Positions 12,601 to 25,080 of a stretch of DNA of 64,000 nt are shown here, one piece after another. The notes under the pieces are model-generated. The model was not told the origin of the DNA and searched no databases. It saw nothing but the letters and a program-made list of their open reading frames with translations. The stretch is from Rhabdornis inornatus (Eukaryota; Chordata; Aves; Passeriformes; Rhabdornithidae), in the NCBI GenBank assembly GCA_013397075.1, contig VWZS01003947.1:991322-1055321 (forward strand), written 5' to 3'. Made by a program: the position numbers and the translations under genes. Within the stretch, counting starts at the first letter, position 1; each line of letters opens with the position of its first letter.

Positions 12601-15600
12601 ACCCAAAGAAGGAGAGCTTCAAGAGTAATGTGGCTCTAACTTTTACTCATTTGCATTGGAAATAGCTTAAAGTGGAATTCTTCCCTTGGGCTTTAGTCCT
12701 ATTAGGGACTTACTCCTCAGAATAGTTGGGGTCTTAAGCTTCCCACTTCTAGTCTCAAGATTCTTTCTATGCTGAGTGAGCTGGAGTCACAGCAGCAAAT
12801 TTGGTCACTTACTTGTCCTGTCTAAAGCAGCTTCTTTATTCCTGCACGTAATACTTTATTACAGGTAAAGATGATAACAGTTTGAGAAATTAAGGGACAC
12901 TGAACAATTCCCTTATGCTAATGTATGAAAATATGGTGGAGAGTGTGGAAGGTCACACAGTCTATTTGTTTGCAATTCATTTTCTGTGGTTTAGAGACGC
13001 AAGAATAACCAATTCTAGTAATACGTGTTACATGGCAGTGTCACTAATGCTGTCATGCTAACAAAACTTGTGTATCAGTGACAGGTGTGCTGTGTTATCT
13101 TAGGCTTAAGGAAGTGTCCTGGGAGACTAATTCAGTTTTTCAGGCAATAATGCTTTTCAAGATCAAAGCCAGAGATTCAGTGCATACTTGAGCTGTACAC
13201 TTACTGATGGTTCTCATCAGGGGCTGAAAATGGATCAATGCAGCTGATGCTGCTATTATAAGTCAAGCTGTTCCTCATTAAAATAGTGAGTGCTATTATT
13301 GCCCTCCACTGGATATCTATTTAGCTCCTATGTAAAATCAGCTGAAATGATAGAAGCAGCTCTGGAAGACACAGACATTTGTATCCAGCATTAGCTCAGT
13401 CAAGTCTTCCTGTCTGGTATACATAATAGCTTGAAAATATCCTACAAAGAAAATCTTAAAGAAGCAGCTGAAATCAGTTGTGAGCTATATGTTGTAAGGA
13501 GAGAGAAAAAGCTGGTTAGGAAATCTTTACAACTGGTATCTGGCTTGTTTACAAGAACTAAATCTGGACTTGTGTCCAGAGAAACAGGTATCCATGTAAC
13601 TTCTCATTTTTGAAGCTTCCACAGAGCAAAAATTTTGAAAACAGTTTGACTGCAAAATCATTATAAGCTGAGTTAAATCAACTCTGCAGATGCAAAATAG
13701 TCAGATGGTGGGGAGGTGGCAAAAGATGGCAATTTGGGAGTGCACATGGCTAGGGAAAGAAGAGCTGGCTGTAGATAAAGAGCTCTGCAGGCAAGTCTGG
13801 CAGCAGCAACATGCACAGAAACAGGCTCTTAACCACAGGAAAGCTTATGGGAGAAAATTGCTTGAATTGTCTTTAAGTCTGTACAGTTTTAATCTACTTC
13901 AGAATTGTAAATTGTGTGATTACAGCTTCTCCTTGGATATTTCATTAATTCAAGTAACTTGTTGCTGGTAAATTGCACTTTTCTCCTCTCTAGAGGGAGG
14001 CCTTTGTTTTCAAGTCCACTGCTAAATGGATAGTAGATATAAGGAAGTGAAATAAAATGAACTCTTACATGGGAGAATAGGACTAACAAGGCTGATCATA
14101 GTCTTGTATATGAAGAATGCTCTATTGCAGGTTGTTCTGAATTCTTTCTTTTTTTCCTACAGTTGAAAACGATGCTGAGTCAAGTACTGGGCCAAGCAGA
14201 CTGAGTGACAGCAGCAGCAGCTCCTCCTCAGATTCTGGCAGCAGCACTAGCAGTGATTCTAGCTCCTCAGATAGCAGTGACTCTGAATCAGGTTAGAAAG
14301 CTTATTTTTGTGTTTGTGTAGGCAAAATATCTTCTCTTAGCATCTACTGTTCCATGTGCTTACCAAGGATTTTAGTTGTCTTTGGTTTGGTTTGCTCCAT
14401 TTTGAAGGCTCAATTTCAGTGCTATGAAATAGAATTAATGCCTTAATACTGAGATTCCAGGTAACACAAAACAGCCAAACCCCACTACATCCATCCAACT
14501 TAGTAGTGAAAATCTATAGGGACCAAAATAAGCTACCAAAAGGTGTTTGTATCTAACCTGGACACTTGACTACTGGGCTATAGCTTACTCTTGTAGCTTT
14601 GATCCCTTTTTGAAAGTGTGATTCACTTTACTTTCATCTTCTGGTCTGCAGCATGCAGGGTGACCTGAGCAACAAAAGTGCCTACAGCATTAACTATGGA
14701 GCCAAAATCCACCCTGGGGCTTAAACTGTTTCAAGCTTGTTTAAAGGATATTATAGCATCAGAACACTGAGGTTTCTCTGTATACAAAACTCTTTAGTTT
14801 TCTAGAACAGAACAGATCTGGGGTCTACAGTGTAGATCTCCACATGAGGGATAAGGTGAATGCCTGACCCTCTGCAGTGTGGGGGGAGCAAACACAATAA
14901 ATCAATGGCAATGAAGACCTTGATCCTGCAGGAATATTTGTAGTCTCTTTTTATATCTGGAAGAAGTTCTCTAAACACACCAAGCTCAAGTCAGAGTATT
15001 CAAGATAATAATGTTCCTTTCACTGTGAGGTTTGGCTCTAGGTACAACTGCAACTTGTGCCTTCTATATATAAATAATGAAACATATGTGAATGACTGAT
15101 TTTTTTCTATTTTTTTTTCCCATCCCCCTCACTGTATTTATTTACAGTTACAGAAACCTGTTCAAAACAGACTGGAGCCAGGCAGAAGTGTCCAACTTCT
15201 ATGGAAAAGTCTAAGGTAAACCTGGCTGGAATGGATGTAATAATTTTGTCCTAAACAAATAATAAAATTATTACACAAATAACTTTGTTAAAGCTATTTT
15301 TTAACATACAGTGGTAAGAGAAATAATGCAACTTGACCAGGAAATAATGAATGTGGCTTGAATGCTATTGGTTCTGTAGGACTGATTGATACGAAGATGT
15401 CCCATGAGCTGTTTGTTAAAAGTACCTTATGCATCTGTATAGGAATAGATATACAGGGAGAACTTCTGAGGCTTTCACCTTTTATAATCATTGTGGTGAT
15501 CATGTGTTTGAAGAAGGGCAGAATGCTCCACACACCCCACCCACCCCCAAAAAAGGCAAATACTCCCCAAATCGATCTCTGAGCATAGAATTCACCTAAC

Positions 15601-18600
15601 AAACAGTGTAATGTTTTTTAATCTATTAATAACCTCACTTCTACACCTGAGAATAAATGAATTGTACAATGTACCGCTTATTTTCAGTATACTTTAATGT
15701 TGCTTATTGTTATGGTATTATTAGAAGCAACAGCAGTTTCATCTAGAAATAATTTTTATGCCTCTTAGATTGAATTGCTCTATTCCTGTATTATACAGTG
15801 GTGTTATTTCTTGTCAAGGTTAGCTGCCTTCAACAATTTCCCTTGAAGCTACCAGAGACAGAGACCTTGAATTTCAAAGCAAAATCACAGCCAAACCTTC
15901 ATTTTTCTTGCAATATACTGACTTTCCCTTAAAGTACAGGAAACTAGGCTGCAAATGTATTATTCAGCTGCTCCTTCTGCATCTTCATAAGCAAAGATTC
16001 AGGGAAGGAATTATGCAACACCCTTTTTTTGCTTGAGAGCTGCAGCCTGTGCAGTGACAGAATGACAGCAATAAACTTGAAAACAGGATCCAGGAAGTGA
16101 GCTTCGGCTTGCTCAGTTGTAACAACCCCTTACTGACCTTCTGAGTAGCAACAAACATCATACTTTAAATCCTCACATTACATCTTGTTTTCAGGGATTT
16201 TCTGTACCTGTTAGGCCAGGGCAGTGAGTGCACTTTTACCTCATTGGCTTTTTGTCATTGAAACACTTTAGAAAATGATGGATCAGTATCACAGTGCAAG
16301 TGGTACTGAATCGGATCAACAGTGGGAATGGTAGTGGTGGGAAAAGAGGATCAAACAGCTATTAAAAATTTTGGCTGGATTAACTACTGCAGTCTTTTTA
16401 AAGAGAATACCATTTTTGTTTACAGAGGACATCCTGCAATACTGTTCTGCAAGCACAGCCCTCCTCTCTTACTAGCAGCTTGCAAAATCATGGATCATCT
16501 GAACTGCAGCAGCAACCTCCCAATGTACTGCAAAGGCTTCAGCGTAGTTCACTTAATCCATCAGAACAAAATGTTCAGACTCTCTCAGGTAAAACCTTTA
16601 TGGCTATATTTGACTGCTGAGGAACAAAGGGTTGTCAGGATGCTTGTGTCACCCAAGAAGCTTGGGGATTTTGGAGGGTTAGCAAGTGGATAACTGAAAA
16701 AGTTGTTGCAGGGTATGAATTACCAAGGAGCATTATGTAAATTAAGGTATGGCAGCATTGAGGATTGGCCAGGGGTTTCACATTCCTGGGACACTTGTGG
16801 TGAGGCAGAGTAGTATTAAAAATAGGTGTTTGTGCTTCCTTCCAGTGAGATGGAAAAGGATATCTTAAAGATCGTAGAGTTACAGGAAGTGTTGAACACC
16901 TTAAGGCAGGATTAGATTAGGATCCCAGTACCAAAGTTAATTTCTGAAATGCCTATTAGCTGAATGTCAGGCTTGGTGCCACAGGTCCTCTGAGCTGATT
17001 GTTGTTGTCTAGACACATCAGATATATGAAGTTGCTTAGGAATTTGATTCAAGGAGCTATTCTTTTCCCTCTCTTATTTCAAAAAGTCTAATAATGTCAG
17101 ATGCTGCTGACATTTTAGTAGAAAACAGCATGAGCTAGTAGCTGATTAACTGAGAAATCAATTAAAAACTAATTAAAAATAACTCTCATAAATCATGTGG
17201 CTAGAATAAGTATCTTCATACTGAGTTACTCCATAGATCTAAATAGTGACCTAATTTTGAGATGTAGGACTGCATTTTGCATGATAGGGGAAAAATCATC
17301 CTACTTCTTTCTCAGGTAAAATCTCAGCTGTATCTGCTCTGCATGATGCTCCAGACCAGCAAACTCGTCAGAGCACTCCAAAGACAAATCAGTCTATCAT
17401 CCACTCCAGAAATGTTCTTCCAGAGGTGAATATGTGTTTCTCTCCAATGAATTAATTTCAAACAGCATCTGTAAAGCATATTCTTACCTTTTAAATAAGA
17501 GGTAATATAATACTTCAGGCTTGAATTTGATGTGGTGAAAGCCATTTAAGGTTTACAACAAACCCCAATAATGAAGTGATTTTTATCTTTTGACAGGGTA
17601 TTACTTCATTGCCTATTGGCTGCAACACAAAAGGAAAGTTTGGCTGATCATGTTTACAGTGTACTATAAAGCTTATTGTATTTCTTTTCAGGGCTATATC
17701 TTGAACTTAACCCTTGCACACTTAGAGGTTAAAAGTCTACCCTGTAAACCAACAGCTTTACAAAAGAGGCAGATTATAATATGTGTTTTGGTTTTGCAGA
17801 AATACCAATTTTACAAACTCAGCAATACTGAGGGTCTAGAGGCTGTACTGGGAAAGTGTGTTGCTTTTCATACCTTTTCCTAAAGCTATGAAAACCAGGA
17901 CTTTCAGGGTCTAGATAAGGTTGTAAAATATTTAATCACTGTTGAGTTCTGTCTTAATGTGTTGTTGGAGAGTATCCTGGTTACAAGGGTCTCTGTGGAG
18001 CAAAGGAAGTTATTGATGTTATTGCAGCACAATTGCTTCTATCATATGATGATTAATGATATTTCTGGACGTGATTGAAAATCTAGTTGCTTTAATCAGG
18101 CTGTAATAGCCTTCTTTTTGGCAATGGATAGAGACTGCCTCTTGAATATATGAGCACAAGAACATGTGCAAGTAAGGATGAAAAGCAGCTCACCCTTTCC
18201 TGTTGGTGAACACTGTCCAAGGTACCAGGTAATGCAAATTGACTTAGGTTTGTGCAGCACTGTCCTTAGTTCAAGGGATTACAACACAGACTAAACTTGC
18301 ACAGAGAAAAAAATACCACTGCACTGAAGATCAGTTACCCTTTACCCTAATCTACAAGGTAGAGTGCAGCAACTGCCTTTGACAACTTGATTCTGTTGTA
18401 CAAAAAATGTTAAGGGTTAAAGATCTTGCATCAGTTTCTCATGCTCTACCCACTCCATCACTTGGGATTGCTGAGCTGTGCATATTCTAAATCTAAACCT
18501 TGATGTATGAACTTGCTTTAGTTACCATAATATGAATGAAATCTATTTCTTCCCTGGTGTTTACAGAAGCTGGAATTTGCTGCTCTAAGCTTCTAAACCT

Positions 18601-21600
18601 TTAATCCTGATGCTGTGTAATAAGAATCCTCATATGCTAAACACAAGTAATATGAAAAATGTATTTTGAAGTCTAGCTTCTCTTCTAGGTGTCCAACACC
18701 ATTTTCCAAGTTGACAGTGCTGACTGGAGTAAACAAGTTGAGCAAACAAGACATCTAGACAAATTAAATAAGCTTCAAAACAAGACCAGCATGAGAACTG
18801 CTGATTTAATATCCATAAGTCAAGAACAAAGTATGTAATGTCATAATAAAAACTGTACCATTATCAGGGGTGCAAAGTTAAAAATGCATATGAAACTAGT
18901 TTAAAGAAATATAATGTTGAACACCTGTATATTCACTAGTTTGCAGGATAATGGTGGGTGTGCAGTTTTCTCTTGCTCTTTTTATTTGCTGCTTAAAAAC
19001 AAACAAAACAAAAAAAAAGGTGAAATTAAATGGATGTTTGGTTCTTGTTCTGTGTTAAAATATATAAAGAAAATTACTTCTTGATTTAAGAATTTAGCTT
19101 TCTGGATGTAGTACTAGGAATAAGTAACACAGTCTTCCATGAAGTCTGAGAACTGATGCTTCAATCTGTTGAACTTCACTGGCCTTTGAAATGTCTTCTG
19201 CTGAAGCTTCATGGAGCTCTTTTCCCAGGGCACTTTGTGTGTATTTTGAGTTATCATCTTTGGATCTTCGTGACAAGAATCTGGCAGCAAATCAATGTCA
19301 AAGACTTTCACTATGGAATAAACTTGCAATTATTAAAAGAACACTGGCTCTCTGAAAGCTGCCTTCTATACTTCATACATGTTTCAAACTAAAGAATTGA
19401 CTGAACATCCATGCTCTGTGTGTCCAGTATTACCAGATACAATTGTATTGGTTTCTCCTTTACTCTTTGCCCTCTACAACACCTCTATGGGGAATGAAGA
19501 AGCTTCAGAAAACTTGAAATTAAAAGGCAGAGCCTGTTCACTGATGAATTCTTTTTTTTTTTTGGCAAAGAGTAATGCTAAGTAGTTGCAGTGTATTAAA
19601 GCAATTCTAAGAATGGAGATTTAATTCTCCATGGATTTCTATTCATTTTAGGGTTTTAACACACCAATCCATACATCTACTGCCCCCTTTTGTTTAGACT
19701 TGCAGCAGCTGGAACTGGTACATGGCCTCAGCTAGGGATTTTCACTTACAAAGTTTTGTGGCTGTGAGGTCTTTCTGAAAACCCTGTTAATGACAAACTG
19801 GTTGAGGGTTTGATACTTTGAATGCAGAAGTCTGTATTCAAACACTAATCCTTTGCATAATTAAAAAAAAAAGGCCAATGTATTACCTGATGCTTTTCAT
19901 GAAGCATTTATTTAAATTCTGAAACATCTCAAACTACAGTAGATGATTTTTGCTGAATAAGATAAAATATGTTGTTTATCTCTGGTTGAAAATAGCATTT
20001 GGGGTTTTCTTTCCCCTCAAATTATCAAGAAGTAATAGCATGGAGTATATCTGTAGGCTACTGGAAATGTGAGGACTAGCCCTTGATGGCTGACCTATCT
20101 GCTTTTAAAAAAAACTAAATAGGGTTGAGAGCTTTAGGTGAAATGAGTTTGCATGATCAGTGAGGTACTCTTAATGCTGGAATCAAAAGGAAAGAGGGCT
20201 GGATGGGAAGGGGAGGAAGTGAGTAAGTGGCAAAGTGCTGTGTTTAGGCTTCCTGCCCAAACCTTTTGAGCATTCTGCTGGGACCTCTCCTAGAATTAAC
20301 CTGGAGTTAATTTCTCATCTATAGTTGACCTAAATATACCTTTTCTTGCCCAAAAGTGGAGAGAAGTGGTCCAGTTCAACTTGAGCTTAGGAAATGTCTG
20401 TGAGAGTTGCTGTCATTCTGAACCAGATAATAAACTGCACTGTAAGCTTTTAAGTAAATTCCTTGAATGACTTAAGTTTTATCATAGCAGAAATAGTTTA
20501 TAAAATCAACATGATCAAAAAGTCTTTTTTATTCTTCCATCAGGTCATTGTACACCCAGTGATAAATCAAATGATAAAAATATATTAGAGCCAATGTCAG
20601 AACTTCTTCCAAGAAAGGTAAGTGGTGCTCAAGTTCTATTTAAGAAGAGGCTGAATTTACTAGGTTGAAAAACTCCTTGACCTAGTATCGTCTCTAAAAA
20701 TCTATTCCTTTTTTATTAGAATATTTAGTGTAAATAGGCCTTTGCCATTGTTATAATCTGTACAGATTTATCTCTTTTTTAGTGCTAAAACCAAACAATC
20801 TATGGACTCTCTTCATTGCAGTAGGTAAATCATATAAGATATACACATACACACATATATTATATGCCCACATTGCTATATTTAAATATGGCTTGTTTCA
20901 TCTAGCGTTAATATTTAAACAAGGAACCAGTGTTCCTTGATCTAGTTCTGATAAGTTATTAGTGTACTTTTACTTATTGATCCAGTAACAAAAACAAGAG
21001 TGTGGAATATAGTCTCAGTGCTATTGGAAAACCTGTTCTGAAATAAGACAAAGCACTTTTAATGACTAAAGGTATTTATGACAGTTGAGCAAAATCTTTC
21101 CAGGCATACAGTAAGTTATCTTAACTGGAAGGACAGAGATATTATCTACTAAATTCTTCTCTTGTAATCAGCTAATCAACAACATTAAATCAAAGTTACT
21201 AACAATAGATTATGTCAACTCCTGGACCTAAAAAGTTTTCTGTATCATCTGTTGAACTAAGATGTTTATAGGATTTTTCTTTAGGCACTTAGCTTTCAGA
21301 AAGCTATTAACTAACATGCTGAACTCAATTCCAAAAATATGTATTTCCTTCATAAGCACATGCTTCTACTAAAAGCAGGATTTCTTAAGAATGCTGGTTT
21401 TATTTTGGTTTATGCTGTAAAGAAAATGCCACAGGGGAACAAATAAAACCCACAAGCCTAATATAAAACTATTTTTACGTAAGGATGACGTATGGAAATT
21501 AGATGGATGTTTTCTGTATTAAAACCTTGTCAATGGACCTTGTGTAAACTCAGCCCTGTGAATTCATGTTTTCTGAAATGAAAATGTGGAGAGGTAGACT

Positions 21601-24263
21601 TAAATGGTCCGAATAGCTACAAATGCTAATGGTTGTTGGCATATTGCTAAAGACTCTCAAAGTTTATGAGAAAGCACATCAAAATCTGCTCAGATTGCTG
21701 TATTTGCACTAATATTCTGCCAAAGGAAGGATATGTTGGGGTAGATGTTTCCAACAGGCCCAGTCAAACAACATTGTGCTAATGTAGGAACTAAGCAGGT
21801 AAAGTAGTTGCAGAGTATTTTTTCCTCTTCTGTGTTTTCCTTTTTCTAATAACTTCAGGATACAGAATCAAAGACTGTAGATTCCTGGGTAAGCCTATGT
21901 AAAACGATGAAGCTTCCAGCCCCAATAAAAGCGTCTGCTGAGAGCTTCAATCAGTTCAGGGACGCGGTATTAAAGAGGAGTGGGCAAGTGCAGGAGTCAA
22001 AAAGGTCTCTTGTGCAAGCTGAGAGGGAGCTGCAAAATCTTCCACAAGAAAACAAAAGGTTTGTAACCACTTCTGTGTAAGTACTATTCTGGTTTTTGCC
22101 TGTATGCTACTGGGGGGCTCAGTTATTCAGGAACAAGGGTTTTGGACTAGGTGATTGCCACATCTCAGGTGAAACTGAGGAGCTGTACCATGCTAAACAA
22201 AGCTGCACATCCAAAATGCACAAAGCGACTTTTTCTCTTCAAATCAGTATTATTTCAGCAGTCAGAGAAACTTCTCGGGAATTTCTTTCTTTGTTGTTGC
22301 TGTTAGTTTGCTTCTGGAGTCGGTTGTTTTTTGTTTTGGTTTTTTTTATGGAGGAGAGTTTGGTTTTTGTTTGGGTACTAAGGTGAGGGGTTTTGGTCCC
22401 CTGGAGCACTCATGACCAGAGTTCACATTTGTCCTATTTTTTTATACCTGTAGTCAGGAATGTCCTTATCTTAGTGCTCTCCCAAGGGGATACAGGATAG
22501 TCTAGTCTTTGAGAGCACGGTGTTAACATTGCTGTACAGGGGTTCCAGTGTGCACCACTTCACACAGCAGAATTCTTTGCATTGCTGTAGAAAAGCACCT
22601 TCAATAAGCCCCTGCTGTAGTATTCTTCCCCAGTTGTTTGCAGCTCCTGTTTCAGGCAGTGCCCTGAGGTCTGTGGTCATGCTGAGTGGGATAAGTGACT
22701 GCCTACTAATTACTGCATTGCACTAATATCCTGGAGGTTTTTTGCCACCTTGTGGAAACTCTGTTTGCAATATTTCCCTCTCCAGTAGCCTGCTTTTTTT
22801 TTTTTGCTTGTTTCACCCTGTGAAAGATAAATCTGAACTGGTTCCTAAATTCTCCCGCACTTGTCCATTGCTGGTTGTATTAGAATAAGCCAATTGTTTG
22901 GATTGTTTTATTTTAATAATCAGAGCATTTGAGAGACTTAAGAGTATACTCCTGGTTCAGAAGTTAATGAAATCTACCTCAAATAACTAATTGAAGAGGA
23001 AGAAGGTAGAAGAAAAACATCACAGGCCAAGAAAGTAACAGAAAAAAAAGAATTTCAAAGCAAGTATATGTAAATTTTGTGTAGCATATCTATAAATCCT
23101 ACATGCATACAGATTAGAAATGGGACACAGGAAACATGAATCTACTACAGCCCAACAATTGTATGCACATAACTCTTGTGAAGGGAAATCACTATGAAAC
23201 ACTGTGAAAGAGAACCATACTTTAAGGGCTAGGCACTGATTTAAATTATTTGCAGAATTCTATTATGTTATTTAAAAAAAAAAAAAAAAAAAGGAACTTT
23301 TATCCTATGCTGATTTCTTCTCCTGCCTTTAAAGGGGCCATGAAAGCACAGGATTGGATGCCATGGCAGCAACAGACTGTGAGCTTGAAAAAGAAATACA
23401 CAAGAGTACACTGCCTGAAGCTCAACAACATATTCTTGATCAAGACCGCAACTTGGCTAGAAAAATGGAACAAGAACGCAGGAGGAAGGAAGCAGTAAGT
23501 TTCTGATTCCTGCTACATGTTTTCTTTTCAACTTTACTAGAGGATAAACAAATATTATATCAGGTCCTTATTCCAAAGGATCTAAATGATTGAAAACAAC
23601 AGAACTATAGTACCTTAAGAGCTAGTCCAGAAAATCAATAGGAAACTCAAAGTATGCCTTCAGGTGACAACATATGAAAAGTTATCTGCTTGGTCTTAGT
23701 ACTCCCATAAGCTTAGAATAATTGTGTGGTGAAATAAAATTCTGAAAGAGTCCCTGCCCTCTAAATAATTTCAAACTTTGAGTGTTGCAAGCTGTCCATC
23801 CTCCTTAATGTGTTCCATATCAACAAAAGTGCTAGTCATTCTGTTCTGGTGTCAAATACCAGGCCTGAGCCTTTTTACAACTAACTGGTTTTATTGGTGA
23901 CAGTAATTAACGTTTTTTAATTTATTTTTTTTTAATTCATAATATTGTACAATGGAATGTAAGTACCAGTGTGAGACCATGCTGGATTCAGGTAAGTTCA
24001 GCTGAAGCTTTCATCCTTCAGCTCTTTCCTGAGGGCTTCAACAACATGCACACTCAAACTTGTCATAACAGAGAGGACATACATTTTTTTAGAAGATGTT
24101 TTATAGTCTTCTCTTAAATCATTAATTATTTGACCTCTGTAGTATTCATTATTGTCTGACTGCTCTGAAGAGACACTTATTTGCTTTCTTGCAGACAGCT
24201 TGGATAATTGATGTGAATCTGCAAAGAGATATTATGGCATCTTTCGAAGAATATCTTGAGTGA
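3372..24263 (+). CDS. BRDT: BRDT, bromodomain testis-associated protein (BET family), complete coding region in 19 exons
   Basis: Coding exons, all with AG/GT borders: 3372-3563, 5679-5816, 6534-6663, 7485-7657, 8742-9107, 10098-10226, 10389-10577, 11875-12062, 12137-12426, 12511-12624, 14163-14291, 15148-15215, 16426-16588, 17316-17425, 18689-18830, 20544-20617, 21859-22058, 23335-23494, 24195-24263. They sum to 3024 bases (1007 residues plus TGA) with phases that agree at every junction; human BRDT is about 947. Domain order: bromodomain 1 (about 31-140), basic motif A (213-225), bromodomain 2 (about 278-386), serine/acidic segment (407-428), motif B coiled coil (430-453), lysine-rich patch (457-500), ET domain (524-598), serine run (650-679), C-terminal P-TEFb motif (990-1007). 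In mammals BRDT reads acetylated histone H4 in spermatocytes and spermatids, drives meiotic transcription and compacts hyperacetylated chromatin. The start lies in an exon whose acceptor is at 3320-3321, so at least one 5' noncoding exon lies upstream. BRD2, BRD3 and BRD4 are the alternatives; the short C-terminal region and position next to EPHX4 favour BRDT. Confidence 0.96.
8742..10419 (+). other. BRDT: BRDT bromodomain 2 (exons 5-7), divergent ZA loop
   Basis: The domain lies at about residues 278-386. The N-terminal helix (LSEQLKHCNAILKEM), the WPF shelf (W305-P306-F307), the DLGTIK turn (328-333) and the pocket asparagine N362 are present. The stretch between the shelf and DLGTIK reads VDVASFSTGMSQAKCPA, where BET second bromodomains normally carry a two-tyrosine NYYDVVKNPM motif. 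It is two residues shorter and lacks both tyrosines. The residue before N362 is Arg rather than Tyr. No other frame of the exon restores the motif, and the exon has clean splice sites, so this looks like real divergence of acetyl-lysine binding and not a misread frame. Confidence 0.88.
10442..12062 (+). other. BRDT: BRDT serine/acidic phospho-region, motif B coiled coil and basic patch (exons 7-8)
   Basis: Residues 407-428 are an acidic serine-rich stretch (YSSESSNDNSSEEKSSEDSE) with many casein kinase 2-type sites, like the N-terminal phosphorylation cluster of BRD4. It is followed by a heptad-like segment (VHLKRLQEQLKALHQQL, 431-447) matching BET motif B, used for dimerisation. Residues 457-500 hold a lysine-rich patch (EKKKGKAKSEKRKNKGK and onward) matching the basic interaction region that phosphorylation regulates in BRD4. 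The regulatory reading is inferred from BRD4. Confidence 0.75.
11529..11582 (+). repeat. T-rich/pyrimidine tract followed by a G-run in BRDT intron 7
   Basis: About 40 bases almost all T with a few C, running into GGGTTGGGGGGGTTG. It is low-complexity sequence about 290 bases before the acceptor of exon 11875-12062. Homopolymer lengths here are likely to be unreliable. Confidence 0.6.
12137..12426 (+). other. BRDT: BRDT extraterminal (ET) domain exon
   Basis: This exon encodes residues 503-598. It contains the invariant BET ET block: KPMNYDEKRQLSLDINKLP, then GDKLGKVVHIIQSKEPALRN, the acidic DEIEIDFETL strand and the TLRELEKYV helix. In BET proteins the ET domain is a protein-docking surface for chromatin regulators and some viral and transposon proteins. 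It is the most conserved part of the gene and fixes BET membership. Confidence 0.95.
14163..14291 (+). other. BRDT: BRDT serine/aspartate run (SEED-like region)
   Basis: This 129-base exon encodes residues 638-679. About 27 of 42 are serine, interspersed with aspartate and ending in SSDSSDSES. It matches the serine-rich region that follows the ET domain in BET proteins. AGC/TCC repeats in the DNA make it a candidate for length variation between individuals. Confidence 0.8.
23274..23292 (+). repeat. Poly(A) run ahead of BRDT exon 18
   Basis: A 19-base A homopolymer lies about 40 bases before the acceptor of exon 23335-23494. It may be a degraded retroposon tail or simple slippage; no element was recognised beside it. 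Confidence 0.7.
23335..24263 (+). other. BRDT: BRDT C-terminal P-TEFb-interaction motif (last two exons)
   Basis: The last two exons encode a charged helix (ARKMEQERRRKEA) followed by TAWIIDVNLQRDIMASFEEYLE and TGA at 24261-24263. The terminal pattern, hydrophobic-D-x-N-x-Q-x-D then FEE-x-L, resembles the end of long BRD4, which binds cyclin T1/CDK9. It is typical of BRD4 and BRDT and absent from BRD2 and BRD3. Its presence shows the C terminus is complete. Confidence 0.85.
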
Positions 24264-24377
24264 AAGCAGTAGTTTATACAGAATTTAACTTCAAACTACT
24301 ACAAGCAGCACAGTTTTGTACTAGTTAGGATCTTAAATGTTAAGACCACTTTAGAGATCTTCTGTAAAATGCTTTTT

Positions 24378-24383
24378 ATTAAA
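24378..24383 (+). terminator. BRDT: Candidate BRDT polyadenylation signal (ATTAAA)
   Basis: ATTAAA lies 115 bases after the BRDT stop and is followed by a T-rich stretch (TTTGTTC). It is the common variant of AATAAA. Another A-rich candidate (TATTAAAAAA) lies near 24521. Which is used cannot be told from sequence. Confidence 0.45.
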
Positions 24384-25021
24384 AGTTTGTTCATTAATAC
24401 CTGAAATATCACAAGATTTATTTATTTTCACTGCTTGTTTATAACATGTAATCTAGTCTGCTACATAGTGGAATGGAGTTGTTCATTTGATTACAGTTTT
24501 ATCTGTTGTGTATATATGGTATTAAAAAATCACTTTACTGTGACACACCTGCACAAAATCTGGGCTGTGACAAAAAGATCTCTCTAAAATTGATGCTGTC
24601 TAAGGGGTGTGTAACATCACTTGTCATCAGAAAAAAAGCTCCAGGAACTCTATCATTTCAGCAGTAAATCTTATGTACCTGCATGTCTTTTAAGGCCCAG
24701 ATGTGTTAATGTATTTCATGTTAACATAACATTCAGCTAAGGCTGCAAACATGTTTGCCATAGTTCTAGTTCTTCTCAGGAAGAAATTACGACAAACTGG
24801 CTCCAGTTTGAAAGATTTTCTGATTGATGCATAATTAATGTTGAAAAGTTATCTGAGGTAGAAACTGGAATGTAAAAACCACACATTCTCGTTGATGATA
24901 TACAGCTATGGGAAATTAGTACGGGACTAATAAAACATTGTTTTATGGAATTAATACCAAAACACAATGTGTATTACAGAAATGCTGGGTGGAAGGGGCA
25001 CCCTTCAGACAACCTAGCTCA

Positions 25022-25080
25022 GTAGTCTCCAAAACCTTTTTGTCATGTACCTCATCATTTAAATATATTAAGCATGGACC
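25022..25080. mobile_element. Possible relic of a hAT/Charlie-like DNA transposon end
   Basis: The segment begins CAGTAGTCTCCAAAACCTTT and continues through GTCATGTACCTCATC to a GGACCCC-like stretch. It resembles the common 'CAGTGGTTCCCAAACTTTTT' terminal inverted repeat of vertebrate hAT-Charlie elements. The matching opposite end was not found by eye. The call rests on similarity of one short end only. Confidence 0.25.

Noticed and set aside
12212..12622. 136-codon minus-strand open frame
   Set aside because: It is the antisense of the BRDT ET-domain exon and the following exon, and runs straight through an intron.
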